NCBI RefSeq assembly: GCF_026212465.1
Contig: NC_080053.1
Span: 10,078,204-10,142,203 of the forward strand
Direction of reading: 5' to 3'
DNA length: 64,000 bases
Source of the DNA: Amaranthus tricolor
Lineage: Eukaryota; Streptophyta; Magnoliopsida; Caryophyllales; Amaranthaceae
Below, piece after piece: positions 21,451 to 33,130 of the stretch; positions within the stretch are counted from its first letter, which is position 1; each line of letters starts with the position of its first letter. The notes under the pieces were generated by a model, which was given only the letters and a program-made list of their open reading frames with translations, was not told the DNA's origin and did no database searches. The translations under genes were made by a program, and so were the position numbers.

Positions 21451-22080
21451 GATATACTACTAATGTTAATTTTTGCTCTGGCCCCAAAAATTGTTTAAGA
21501 CGATTCTGCTTAAAACCACAGCTACTTTACTTGGCATGTCTAGTAATATAGGAAAATCAATCGATCAGTAGTTCCAGAATCAATTTGTATTTTGACCTAT
21601 ATATTGGTCAAGCTCATAAACTTTTACAATAATTTCACAATTTGTAGTATGGATAAAGCCAAGGGCGAAGTCAGAAAATAAAAGCTAAGGGGGCTGATAA
21701 AATATTTAGCATTATTAGCAATATATAAATTGAAAATTATAAAAGGGCCGAACTAGAAAAATAAATCGCAATAATTGACTACAATCATATTTATGTACAA
21801 GTTATTTTGAACTAACTCAAGTGAAGGTGGATGAGACATCAGACGAAAACACACATAAAAATAAACCGCTAGCTATCTGGTGCTACTGCCAATTCTAATA
21901 TAACCCATGGAAATACTGCTAATCGTACGAAGAACCATGTAAATGCAGGCAAGATGAAGAACAAGAAAATATCATATTATGAGACGTTGTAGAAGTATTT
22001 TCTGTGTTAGTAATGAACGTCAATTAGCTAGACATATATCATATTATGAGACGTCAAGATATTCGCTTTGAATAGAAACT
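21451..22080. other. Spacer with possible further hAT-like end
   Basis: A CAAGGGCGAAGTCAGAAAATA segment near 21,660 resembles the start of GGGGCGGA-type hAT elements, but I could not find its other end or a duplication. Nothing else is recognised. Confidence 0.3.
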
Positions 22081-24200
22081 GTATGTGCTGGAACATGGCC
22101 CTTAGTCTTAAGACCCTGAAAGAGGAGAAACCCTAATCACCACCATGAACGAAGGGCAAGACGAAACAGTCAGGATCCCTTCAGAGGTCCTAGCTCACTG
22201 GGAAAGACAACTTAACAACCTAGAGGACAAAACTTACTCCTCGACCAAGTCTCAGGACGACATGACTCACAAAAGCGGCAGGAACATGCCAAAAGGACCC
22301 TGACAGAGAATGAGGAACCTAAATACCTGCAGGATGGTTGCAACGAAAACGATGACGTGTCGAGAGACAACTACAATTATGCATAGAAAAACTGCCAATG
22401 CTTGTATAAGGCAAGGCACCATACCTACCTCATACCCTACTCATATAGGTGTACTAAAAGACAAGGAGGGGAGGACATGATGTAAAAACCAGTATATCAC
22501 CTAACGCCGCGTAGATTTGCGAAATATCCCATGTCCCTTCCTACTGGTCCCAAGAAAGATTTTATTAAGGTAAAAGCCCAAATTGTGATTAGGGTTTTGG
22601 GAGACCCTCTCCTAAGGCCCACTACTATAAATATGCGATGTCATGTATAACCAAAGGTAAGATAACTTTTTACACTGAATACTGAGCACTCTTCTCTCAG
22701 AAAAAGATAGCTCTAAATCCCTAAAAGCTTTTCAGTGATTTTTTCACAACCCCTACTGACTTGATCATCGGAGGAGGACCCCTCTCCGGCCCTCGTTTGC
22801 TACCTTGTGCAACACACGGAGTGAAACGACCGGAAAAACACCTCCTCTCATAAGGCCAGAGTTCACCACTCCACCTAGTGAAGGGTTGACATCAGAGGAA
22901 GTGGCAACTCTTGCACATGGTCTCACTCAGGCAATTATAATCGCTCGAAGTAACCCAGTGATAACTCCTCCACCTAAGCACACAACACTGAGTAACCCAA
23001 TTTCTTATCCTCATCAAGAGGAGGATAAGACAGAAAAACAACCTTGTGCCATCGAGCATGGAGAAGCAAGGCATAGGATTTGCAGTGTAAAACACAGATT
23101 GGGACCTAGAATTATCCCTGCAAAAAAGAGATTAGGCTCTCGACAATAGACCACTGATTGACTCAGAACAAGAGTCAAACAAAAATCAGTTCTATCACAA
23201 AACAGGAGGCTCAAAGTAGTCTGAAAAGCTGCATACCTGTAAAATCCGCCACATCCTTAGGACAAAAGAGGGGAATACACCACAGGCTAGGACCCAAGGG
23301 CTCTAATGTTAGAGAAAGATTAGGCCCATAGAGAGAAGTAGCCAAAGAAAACCCTAAGCGAGGACTCAAGATGCTATGTCGCACTCAGGCTTCTTGGTCT
23401 GGAGTACATGAAAGTAAAGAAGAAAAAGAAACCATCAAAATGTGACAGATTCAACCTGACATTTCTGAGGACGAGAAGGAACCTGTCAGGAACCAAATCA
23501 GGCCAAGAAAAGCCAACGAGGAAAAAACGGCCTACTTGAAAAGAGAAGGACCAAAAGCAGGCAGAAGAAGGATCAAAAAGCAGCAACATCCTCTCCAACC
23601 CAAAAAATAAGGATGCCTAGCAGTTCACCATTTTCCCCAAATGGGTTGATTTGATGATTTTGAGAGGGTCAATGCTAACGGTTCCGAGAGGGTGAGAAAG
23701 AGGAGAAAGGAGGCTCGAAAGAGCAACGCATCAAAAATGAAGAACATAGCTTCACCCTGGCTTGGGGGAGGCAATTGCCCTAGCCTCGTGCTTCTTGCCT
23801 CCACTTCTTCCAAGGAGCGAAGAGTTCTTAGACCACTTTGAGGGTAGTGATGGTAATGCTGGGAGTAAAAGCCCTCCTAGCCTAGGTATGACCTTCTTTC
23901 CTCTTTATTATTGACTAGTTTTTGTTTGTGTTGGATATTGTGACAATCCTGTTGACCTCTGTTTCAAAGGTTTCATCTTTTCCTTCTCTCTCCTTCTTTC
24001 CTAGGGACTAGCAAAGGCTTGGCTTGGGGGTGAATTGGTCAACATCATTGTCACTATTACCTGTTTGTTTGTGCATTTAGTGTCATTTAGGTTTACGTTA
24101 GTGCATGACATGTATTATTTTGTATATATTTCGCATATTCACCTTACATTCATGACATACTGGTATATATTGCATATTCATGCTTTGTTTTTCTGTTTTC
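22080..24200 (+). mobile_element. LTR-retroelement relic (LTR-like block plus gag-like start)
   Basis: A purine tract ACAAGGAGGGGAGGACA ends just before TGATGTAAAAACC at 22,478, which would be an LTR start. Within the next 330 bp are a CTATAAATA box (22,625) and a GGAGGAGGACCCCTCTCCGG segment. An open frame at 22,805-23,149 then reads like a gag start (RPEFTTPPSEGLTSEEVATL AHGLTQ). Everything beyond is broken. No second LTR or target duplication was found, so the limits are approximate and the superfamily is unassigned (Ty3-like is a guess). Confidence 0.35.
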
Positions 24201-25249
24201 AATAAAAATGTTTTGAGTTGTGAAACTAGCATGCAAGCTTCTAGTGTGTACATCTGTGGCCTAATTTGTATTTATGTTGATGGCAAAACAATTATGGGTT
24301 AAAAAATATTTTGGTGAAGGGAGTCATAAGTTTAGTGATGATGCTATCATTAACATGGTGATTTCATACCATCCACTTAACATTTAAACAGTTATCTTGT
24401 AAAGATCGTTTTACACACCTTTTAGTGTTGCAATTTGCTAGCTATGAGTTTCTTATCAAACTTCATAAATAACTTCCATACAAATTTGTGTTTGTTAAAA
24501 GAAGGTTAATTTTATTTTTTTATTAGTTACCAGTGCAATTGGAATCAATTTACTCCATAATGGGGACTTTTTTGATTGTGTTATTGTGAAATTAAAAACA
24601 TGTTCATGGAAACAATAGATTTTAAAGTTAAATTTATTATTCGTGACTTATAATAATAGCTTAATGTTAACTATTAAGATACAAGTAGTATATTGCTAAT
24701 CATCTAATGAATAATAATTTTTCTTTTAATGAGCTCCTTCCAAAGGGATGGCAGTGGGTTGGATTCGGCTCGAATTATACATACTACGACTTTGTTCAGG
24801 ATAATAGTCGGACTTTTTTTTCAGTCCACCTCCACTCGGAGTCGGATTATGCATACTGCAAGTTTGTCCCAACTCAGACTCTCGGACCTCCAACGAAGTT
24901 GGATGTGGAGTCGGATTATAATCAAACTTTATCGTTGTGATATTGTACTAATGATTTTAAAGCATACAAAATTAATAAAATATAGTTTACAATTCAACAA
25001 AAAAATATTCACTTTGAATTCAAGTTGAACAAGAGAAATAGTCTTACTACTACAATTTAACAAAATTTTCTCGCATTTTGATTTGGCGTATTTTATTTCT
25101 TTTGATCTGATTTGTCATATTTTAAAGCATACAGAATTAGTCACGTCTAGAGTTTTAAAGGAAACAAAATATTGAGGTAAAAGTCAAATTCAAAGTCGGA
25201 TTTCTTTCAATGTCGGAGTCGGGTCGGAGTGTTGGATTTCCTTAAAGGG
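24200..25249. other. Spacer with GTCGGA-rich repeats
   Basis: Between about 24,740 and 25,240 short GAGTCGGATTA / GTCGGAGTCGG motifs recur in both orientations, which looks like the subterminal zone of another hAT-like element. I could not define its ends. The rest is AT-rich without genes. Confidence 0.3.
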
Positions 25250-25342
25250 AGTACGGGTATGCATTGTTCATCACCTTTCCTCACTCAGACCCTGCCTTTG
25301 AGTGGGATATTGGGTATAATGATGATGATGACGACGACTATT
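25250..25342 (+). mobile_element. SINE 3' tail
   Basis: CTTTGAGTGGGATATTGGGTATAATGATGATGATGACGACGAC is the style of 3' end shared by a widespread plant SINE group, which ends GGGATA..TGGGTATGATGATG. The tRNA-like 5' half is not recognisable. The tail ends 39 bp before the copia 5' LTR. Confidence 0.45.
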
Positions 25343-25380
25343 AATCATGTAAAAATGCTCTATTTTACCTAGTTTTAAAA

Positions 25381-25594
25381 TGTTGAAACATAGTGTGAAA
25401 GGTAATTAATGAATATAGTGTGAAAGATAATTAATAAATTTACCCTAATGTGAATGCATTCAATGTAATTGTAGATGAACTTGCCTATAAATATGGAAGT
25501 TCACCAATGTAAAAATCACACCAATGAGTAAAAACATCTCCATCTTCTAACTTTAACTCATTCTACTTCCTCCTTATCTCTCTAAGTTTTAACA
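25381..25594 (+). repeat. Copia 5' LTR (214 bp)
   Basis: TGTTGAAACA...TTTTAACA, with a CTATAAATATGG box near 25,480. A 25-bp segment (TAGTGTGAAAGGTAATTAAT...) is duplicated in tandem at 25,391-25,415 and 25,416-25,440, while the 3' LTR has one copy. Confidence 0.92.
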
Positions 25595-25681
25595 CGTTAT
25601 CAACACCAGCTCTATCCTTAATAATCAAGAAGGTAATATTTTAAAACCTAATTAAGCATTTTTCTTCATCGGTACCCACAA

Positions 25682-26023
25682 ATGGACCAACAATCAAATG
25701 GTGTCAACATCATCATCCAAGGTGTTTCTAACACATTTTTATATTTTATAATTGAGCATAATTTCATACCCTTCACTACAAACCCAGCAAGGACTAATTT
25801 AAATCAGCTCCGACATAATAATCCCAATAATATTAATGGTCCACCAGTACCACCAACTCGTAATTCACATGTACGACCAACTAATAATCCACTAGTTCCA
25901 CTGACTAATATTCCACTGGTACGACCAACAGATAATTCATCAACACAACCAACTAATAATGTCCCAACAGCATCAACTGAAAATAAACCCTCACCAAGTA
26001 ATAAAAGAACCAAAGATGATTAG
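25682..26023 (+). CDS. Leader open frame of the copia element (113 aa), unknown
   Basis: An ATG-initiated frame (MDQQSNGVNIIIQGVSNTFL) lies between the 5' LTR and gag. Its second half is a low-complexity Pro/Thr/Asn repeat (five PPTRNSHVRPTNNPLV-like units of about ten residues), ending SPSNKRTKDD. No known domain is seen. It might be a chance frame in the leader, part of an older gag, or an extra element gene. Conservation in other copies would decide. Confidence 0.35.
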   Translation: MDQQSNGVNIIIQGVSNTFLYFIIEHNFIPFTTNPARTNLNQLRHNNPNNINGPPVPPTRNSHVRPTNNPLVPLTNIPLVRPTDNSSTQPTNNVPTASTENKPSPSNKRTKDD

Positions 26024-26109
26024 GGAGAAACAAGTACTAAACGTTGCAAGATAAATTTAAATGACCCATAAAATAATTTATTAGACAATACGTCACCTTT
26101 ACGGATGAC

Positions 26110-26290
26110 AAGGACACTTTATTGCTTTTGTTATTATTTTATTTTATACCGCCTATATGGCTGGTCGGTTTTTTTTTTTACCGCCTAAATGGACGGTTAG
26201 TATTATTTATTTATTTTGTTATTCTTTAAACCGCCTATATGACTAGCTAATTGTTTTCTTTTACCGCCTAAATGGACGATTAGTATTATT
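26110..26290. repeat. Short repeat ACCGCCTA(T/A)ATGG in the copia leader
   Basis: ACCGCCTATATGG(C)TGG and ACCGCCTAAATGGACG(G/A)TTAGTATTATT alternate, two of each, with poly-T between them. They are non-coding and may be part of the packaging or leader region. Confidence 0.7.
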
Positions 26291-26867
26291 TTTTATTCTC
26301 GTATATTTATATGTGCATTTTTTTTATTTGCAGTATTTGCATTTATATTTATGTGCATTTTTTTATTTACCTTTTACTTTACGTATTTCTTTTAAGTGTA
26401 CATAAATAATACGGTATATTGTACAATTTGGGATAACCCTTTTTAAAATCGGATTACCCCAATTTTTTTTACCACATACCCCTTATCCTTTCAACTTTAC
26501 TCTTTACATTAAAAACTCTCCTTCTCCTTCTTCCTTCCACCGACAATGTACCACCATTACAAAAACAATCCATCTTCTTCCTCTTCCCATACTTTTAGAT
26601 TTGAAGAAAATTTTGCCAAACTCAAATTATATATCTCCTTAATTATGGGTTTGGTGGTCCTTCTTATAGCATTAGGAATTATAATAATTATGAAGAAGTA
26701 ATTTATTTTGAAGAAGAATAAACAAAATGCACATGATTTTCTTTGTCAAATTTTCTTTTGTTTGTTAGTGCATTTTGTAATATAAATTATACTAATATAT
26801 TATGTAAATACTATTTTCTTACCCTCCTTAGCATTTATTGTCTTTAATTTTTTTTTCGTTCTTCTCC

Positions 26868-26869
<2 letters not shown>

Positions 26870-26929
<60 letters not shown>

Positions 26930-26969
26930 GTTATTATTATTATTATTATTGTTATTATTATTATTATTA

Positions 26970-27043
<74 letters not shown>
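26870..27043. repeat. (ATT)n microsatellite, about 58 units
   Basis: An almost pure ATT run of 174 bp, with G interruptions (TTG for TTA) near 26,930, 26,951 and 26,972 only. It lies in the leader of the copia element just before gag. Poly-Leu and poly-Ile readings through it are artefacts. Confidence 0.97.
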
Positions 27044-27225
27044 TCTCTTGTTCTTGATTTATTCCTAAATTTATTATCTACAACAAATTCATAATAATAA
27101 ACCAAGGGGGAGAAGATTATGAAATTAAAACATCATAATTTTCTCTAATGGTTTATTGTTATGAAAATATAAGAATTATTGCATTGTCATATACTTACAA
27201 AACAATTATATATTATGTAGCAAGT

Positions 27226-28170
27226 ATGACAGAAATTACCAAAAGACTATTCAACATATTAGACTTAACTAGACAAAAATTCTTAAAATGGAAAGAAGAT
27301 GCCATCATGAACTTAGAAGCTCAAGGACTTGAACATACTGTATTGGAAGTAAAAGAAAAGGATCCAATAGATAAAACTCAAGCTACCAAAATAAAGGTAG
27401 CTACAAATCAAGAAAACGCCAAAGCCTTAGTCCTCTTGAGGCACCATATTCATGATAGCCTTAAATCTGAATATTTATTCATAAAAGATCCCAAAACATT
27501 GTGGGACTCTCTTGTTGAAAGATTTGATCACCACAAAAGGGTGCTTCTTCCACAAGCTAGCCATGAGTGGAAGAATTTAAGATTTTCTGATTTTAAGACT
27601 CTCAGTGAGTACAATTCAACATTATACCGAATTGCACCAATGTTGAAATATTGTGAGCACCCGGTGATTGATGCAGAAATGATTGAACTCATATTATCTA
27701 CTTTTCATCCATCAAAAATTATTCTGCAACAACAATATAGGGAAAGAAATTTCAAAAGATATTCAGATCTGAGTGTAGTACTCTCACTGGCTGAACAACA
27801 TAATGATCTTGTCTGGAAAAATCATAATATGAGACCTATTGGATCTCAAGCTATCCGTGAGACACGCTCTACTAAAACACATGTGCCTGAAGCACATACT
27901 GTTGAAAATAAAGGCTGTGGAAATTATAATAACCGTGGTAGAGGACGCGGAAATTTCCGAGGAAGAGGACAAGGACAAGGTCGTGGAAATTTTAATGGAC
28001 ATGGTCGAAAGTTTCAAGGATTCGGTAGAGGCCACTTTCCCCAAAATTATCAAAATGGTCATTACAATAATAATTCTCGAAGGGGAAAACAAGTTGGAAA
28101 TCACAATAAAAATAGCCATCAAGAAGGAAAAAAAAGTATTTATTACAAATGTGGCATGACAGGGCATTAG
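27226..28170 (+). pseudogene. Copia gag
   Basis: The frame from ATG 27,226 (MTEITKRLFNILDLTRQKFL) reads as a copia capsid: the DKALATIV-equivalent is PKTLWDSLVERFDHHKRVLL, LSEYNSTLYRI follows, and a Gly/Arg/Asn-rich nucleic-acid-binding tract lies at 27,920-28,090 (RGRGRGNFRGRGQGQGRGNF). The zinc knuckle is damaged: the first Cys position reads Tyr (YYKCGMTGH) and the next codon is TAG at 28,168 where the family has Trp. Sequence continues in frame after the stop (ARTCRTAKHL). Confidence 0.9.
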
Positions 28171-28197
28171 GCACGTACATGTCGTACTGCCAAACAT

Positions 28198-31100
28198 TTG
28201 GTGGATCTGTATCTAGCTTCCCAAAAGAAAAAGGGAAAAGGTGTTGAAGCAAACTTTAATGAAGCAAGTACCTCAATGCCTAATGTCGATCCTCATAATA
28301 AAGCAAGCACGTCAATGCCTAATCTTGACCTTTCAGACTTATATTTAGATGGCGATGAAAATGATAAAGAATATGACGAAGATATTTGAATTTTTCTTAA
28401 CAATGTTGTGGTGCTTATTTAGTTGTATTTCCTTTTTATATGCAATCTCCTTTTTATGTATTGATATCATCTAACGTTAATAAAATTTTATTTTAACTAT
28501 CTAATTATTTAATATAAAGATATGGATCAGTTTGAAAATGGATTCAAATATCAATGCCTCCTAGATAGTAGAACAACTCACACTATCCTAAAGCACAAAG
28601 AATACTTTTCTGAGTTTAAGATGGTGAAAGCAGATGTCATCACAATCTCTGGAACTACTACACTAATAGAAGGATATGGAAAAGCTCAAATAATACTTCC
28701 TAATGGGACAAAACTAGTAATTAATGATGCTTTATATTCAAGTAAATCTCGATGAAATCTCATAAGTTTGAAAGATGTATGCCAAAATGGTTATCATTTA
28801 GAATCAATGACCGAAAATCATACTGAATATTTAAGCATCACATCTGAAAAATGCGGCAAGAAAAGCATTCATGAAAAATTACGAACATACTCATCGGGAT
28901 TATATCGCATTAATATAAAACCGGTTGAGATAAACATGGTGTCTAACCAGAAGTTAGATAATATCGAAATGATGAATTTATGGCATGATCGATTGGGTTA
29001 TCCTGGTGTGGGAATGATGCGAAAAATTATTGAAAATTCAATTGGACATCCAATGAAGAAAATGAGAATTTCCCAACTAAATGAATTATCATGTTCCGCA
29101 TGCTCACAAGGAAAATTGATAATTAGACCATCTTCAAATAAAATTGCTACTGAAACTCCTAAATTTCTAGAAAGAATTCATAGAGATATATGTGGGCCAA
29201 TTAATCCTGCTTTTGGGCCATTTAGATATTTTGTGGTGTTGATTGATGCCTCAACACGATGGTCACATGTAAGTCTCCTAATAACTAGAAATGTGGCATT
29301 TGCGAAATTACTTGCTCAAATCATTCAATTGAGAAATCAATTTCCAGATTATACAATTAAGCAAATAAGGCTTGACAATGCCGGAGAGTTTACATCTTAA
29401 CTTTTAATGATTATTGCACGTCAATTGGAATTGACGTAGAACATCCAGTAGCTCATGTTCATACTCAAAATGGTCTGGCTGAATCATTGATTAAAAGACT
29501 CCAATTAATAGCAAGACGATTGTTAATAAGGTCGAAATTGCCATCATCTGCGTGGGGCCATGCAATAATACATGCATCGTCATTGATAAGATTGAGACCA
29601 AGTTCTTATCATAAATATTCATCACAGCAATTAGTGCATGGTTCGAGAACCAAATATATCACACTTGAAAATATTTAGATGTGCAGTATATGTCCCTATT
29701 GCGCCACCCCAACGTAAAAAAATGGGTCCACAAAGAAGGATGGGAATTTATGTTGGATTTGAATGCCCATCAATTATCAAATATTTAGAACCAATGACTG
29801 GTGATTTATTTAATGCTAGATTTGCAGATTGTCATTTTAATGAGACAATATTCCCATCCTTAGGGGGAGAGAAAGTGGACCCAAATAAGAAGGAAATAAA
29901 TCTCACATGGAATGCAATGCATTTGAAAATATATGATCCAAAAACGAATGCTTCTGAACAAGAAGTTAGAAAAATTGTCCATAATCAATATATTGCAAAC
30001 AGATTACCTGATGCATTTATAGAAACAAAGCAAGTGACAAAATCATATATTCCTGCCGCAAATGTTCCGGCATGAATTGAAATTCCCACTGATAACGAAG
30101 CCACTGAAAATGAATCTATTGTACGCCGGAAGCGTGAAAGACCACTTGGTTCAAAGGATTTGAAACAAAGAAAATCCAAAAGGTTGAATGAAATGGCAAA
30201 TGTTATCAACATTACTTCTTTAATGAATTGTAAAGAAATAAGTTTTGGAGATGAGGATGAAAATCTCAGAGAAGAAGAAAATAATGATATCAAAGATAAC
30301 AATGAAATTTCGATTAATTACATTTCAACTAAAAGGCAAATAAATCGAAAGAATGTTATTGTTAATGATGCACTTGCTCATTTAATCGCCACCGAAATAA
30401 CACTTGATGAAAATGATATAGAACCAAGAACGATACGAGAATGTCGGCGTAGGAATGATTGGCCAAAATGGAAAGATGCTATTCAAGCGGAATGAAAGTC
30501 ACTTGAAAAACGAGAAGTTTTTGGACAAATTACCCAAACACCAAATGGTATAAAATCGGTCGGCTATAAATGGGTGTTTGTAAGAAAAAGAAATGAAAAA
30601 GATGAAGTGGTTAGATATAAGGCACGACTTGTAGCACAAGGTTTTTCCCAAAGACCAGGGATTGATTATGAAGAAATGTATTCTCCAGTAGTAGATGCGA
30701 CTACACTAAGACTCTTGATAAGTCTAACTGTCTCAAACAGTTTGCAAATGCGACTTATGGATGTTGTGACCGCATATTTATATGGTTCACTTGATACAAA
30801 CATTTATTTGAAATTCCCTAAAGGACTTAAGTTGCCAGAAAACCACCAACCACGAGAAATGTTTTCCATAAAGCTGAAAAGGTCACTTTATGGACTAAAA
30901 CAATCTGGAAGAATGTGGTATAACCATTTTAGTGAATATCTTCTGAAAGAAGGATTCAAAAATGATCAAATCAGTCCTTGTGTATTTATTAAACGGACTC
31001 AATCATGATTTTCTATAATTGCAGTTTATGTTGATGATTTAAATATCATTGGAACTCCCAAAGAGCTTGAACAAACTGCAAAATATTCGATGAAAGAATT

Positions 31101-31640
31101 TGAAATGAAAGATCTTGGGAAAACAAAGTTTTGCCTTGGATTACAAATGAAGCACTTAAGGGGTGGAATCTTTGTGCACCAATCCAACTATACAGAAAAA
31201 GTCCTAAAAAGATTTCATATGGACAAGCTCATCCGCTGAGCTCTCCAATGATAGTGCGATCATTAAAACCAAAAGATAATCCATTTCGATCTTGTGAAGA
31301 AGACGAGGAGATTCTTGACCCTGAAGTGCCATATTTAAGCGCAATTGGAGCTCTGATGTATCTAGCTAATAATACAAGACCTGATATTGCTTTTGCTGTT
31401 AATTTATTAGCTAGATATAGTAATTCACCAACAAAGAGACATTGGAGTGGAATAAAACATTTGTTGCGCTACCTTCGAGGAACTAAAGATCTTGGACTAT
31501 TTTATAGATCAAATCAAGATGCTACTCTTGTTGGATATGCAGATGTTGGATACTTATCAGATCCCCATAAGGCTAAATCACAAATTCAATATGTATTCAC
31601 ATATGGAGGTACCACAATATCTTGGAGATCCACGAAATAG
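28198..31640 (+). pseudogene. Copia pol (protease, integrase, reverse transcriptase)
   Basis: The protease is at about 28,530-28,760 with DSRTTHTIL (family DSGTTHTIL, so the active-site Gly is lost). The pre-integrase region is MNLWHDRLGYPG (about 28,975). The integrase core has ICGPI, LIDASTRWSHV, LDNAGEF and, after a frame break, NGLAESLIKRL (29,480). Reverse transcriptase runs from 30,570 (YKARLVAQGFSQRPG, YLYGSLD) to the catalytic YVDD at 31,027-31,038. RNase H begins about 31,340 and continues past 31,640. Stops occur at 28,753, 29,398, 30,073, 30,493, 31,006 and 31,638, with frame changes near 29,400-29,640 and 31,130. Confidence 0.92.
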
Positions 31641-32027
31641 ACACTAACAGCTACATCATCAAACCATGCAGAATTGATCGCCCTTTATGAAACAAGTAGA
31701 GAATGCGTTTGGTTAAGGTCAGTAATTGGTCACATTCAAGAAGAATGTGGGATAAACTCGATAATAAATTCTCCAACTATAATTTTTGAAGATAATACCG
31801 GTTGTATTGAACAAGTTAGTGAAGGCTTCATAAAAGGGGATAGAACCAAACACATAGCACCAAAACTTTTCTTTGCACATGACCTCCAGGAGTACAAAAT
31901 AGTAAAAGTCAAACAAATTCAATCAAGTGAAAATCTTGCAGATCTATTCACAAAGTCCCTTCCATCAAAGAGATTCGAGCAACTTGTATATAAAATTGGA
32001 ATGTGTCATCTACGACATATCTGTTGA
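31641..32027 (+). pseudogene. Copia RNase H, C-terminal part
   Basis: After the stop at 31,638 the chain goes on as TATSSNHAELIALYETSREC, then IFEDNTGCIEQ and KHIAPKLFFAHDLQ, the usual copia RNase H ending, and stops at 32,025-32,027 (GMCHLRHIC). It is the same product as the preceding pol entry, separated only by a nonsense codon and a frame change. Confidence 0.88.
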
Positions 32028-32190
32028 ACTCAGGGGGAGAATCATATTTACTGCACTCTTTTTCACTTCGTTCAGGTTTTATCCCATTGGGTTTTTCCTG
32101 ATAAGGTTTTTAACGAGGCAGTATTAAATAGAAATATTGTAATAATATTTTACTCTTTTCTTACATAATTAGAATGCATTCAAGGGGGAG

Positions 32191-32379
32191 TGTTGAAATA
32201 TAGTGTGAAAGGTAATTAATAAATTTACCCTAATGTGAATGCATTCAATGTAATTGTAGATGAACTTGCCTATAAATATGGAAGTTCACCAATGTAAAAA
32301 ACACACCAATGAGTAAAAACATCTCCATCTTCTAACTTTTACTCATTCTACTTCCTCCTTATCTCTCTAAGTTTTAACA
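32191..32379 (+). repeat. Copia 3' LTR (189 bp)
   Basis: TGTTGAAATATAGTG...GTTTTAACA, preceded by the polypurine tract CAAGGGGGAG at 32,181-32,190. It matches the 5' LTR with a few substitutions but has only one copy of the 25-bp unit. Confidence 0.93.
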
Positions 32380-32819
32380 TGAAAGTTGTTGTTTGAAATA
32401 TTCCAGATCTTGTGTTTCATTATATTATTAATTATATGATAAAAAATAATATAATATAATAGGACATGAAATGATATGATGACAAAGACACTTGCCTCCT
32501 TAGTGAAGTTATATAATATAATATATTTCTTGCATTTTTTACAACTTTTAGTAGGCTAATTAATATGTCAATTCAATTTAATTTAACATTTATGTTATTG
32601 ATTTGAATCCCTAAGTTGGCTTATGAAGGGATCGCAAAAGTTGAGCATGTTGTATTCTAAAAAGGATGTACATTATAACAAAGTGTCCCATTGCTTAATG
32701 AATTTATGATTGATTCATTAGAGGTGGGCATATTGGAATTTGGAAGTTGTAATTTTTTCCTAGAGACTTCTTTTCGTGTAACCTTTAGCACATAATATTC
32801 TTTGAAACTTGTTCAACCT

Positions 32820-33130
32820 TAATACTCTTTTAGTTATTAGTCACTCTATTAATACTCTGTTGTTGCACATGTCTAAATCATTTTAAACTTTTTTTTATTG
32901 GTGAAGATATGTTTAGTTATCCATCATGATCCTGTCTAAAAATTCAACATTCTAATCATATAGTAGCGCTACTCTAATAGACATTATAAAACTTTCTCTT
33001 TGGGGTTACCTCGATCACATAATACCCTGTGACCGCTCTCCATTTCTTTCATCCAACCTTAATCCTATAGGTCGCATCCTTTTAGATATCCTCACTACTA
33101 TGAAATGTAGACCCAAGATATTTGTGTAAC
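32820..33130 (-). mobile_element. LINE reverse-transcriptase 3' fragment
   Basis: The minus strand reads, in one frame with stops, KYLGSTFHSSEDI near 33,120, then KKWRAVTGYYVIEVTPKRKF, RVALLYD near 32,960 and, after a small loss, LK.FRHVQQQ near 32,880. These match in order the well-known plant LINE tail (YLGS..., WMKWRSASGVLCDRKVP, RPAMLYGSECW, LRWFGHVQRR). It is heavily decayed with no ends visible. Confidence 0.7.

Larger units (their letters stand above)
25381..32379 (+). mobile_element. Copia element with both LTRs, 7.0 kb, non-functional
   Basis: The 5' LTR (25,381-25,594) and the 3' LTR (32,191-32,379) both start TGTTGAAA and end AGTTTTAACA and are nearly identical apart from a 25-bp tandem duplication in the 5' copy. 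A polypurine tract CAAGGGGGAG directly precedes the 3' LTR. Flanks are TAAAA and TGAAA, a 5-bp target duplication with one change. Between them lie gag, protease, integrase, reverse transcriptase and RNase H in copia order, all plus strand. Coding is interrupted by about eight stops and frame changes, so the element depends on others to move. A leader of about 1.6 kb between LTR and gag carries an extra open frame and a long ATT repeat. Confidence 0.95.

Noticed and set aside
24707..25028. Overlapping 77- and 99-codon frames
   Set aside because: They lie in GTCGGA-repeat DNA and resemble no protein; likely transposon subterminal sequence.
26800..27105. Long poly-Ile and poly-Leu open frames on both strands
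   Set aside because: They are translations of the (ATT)n microsatellite.
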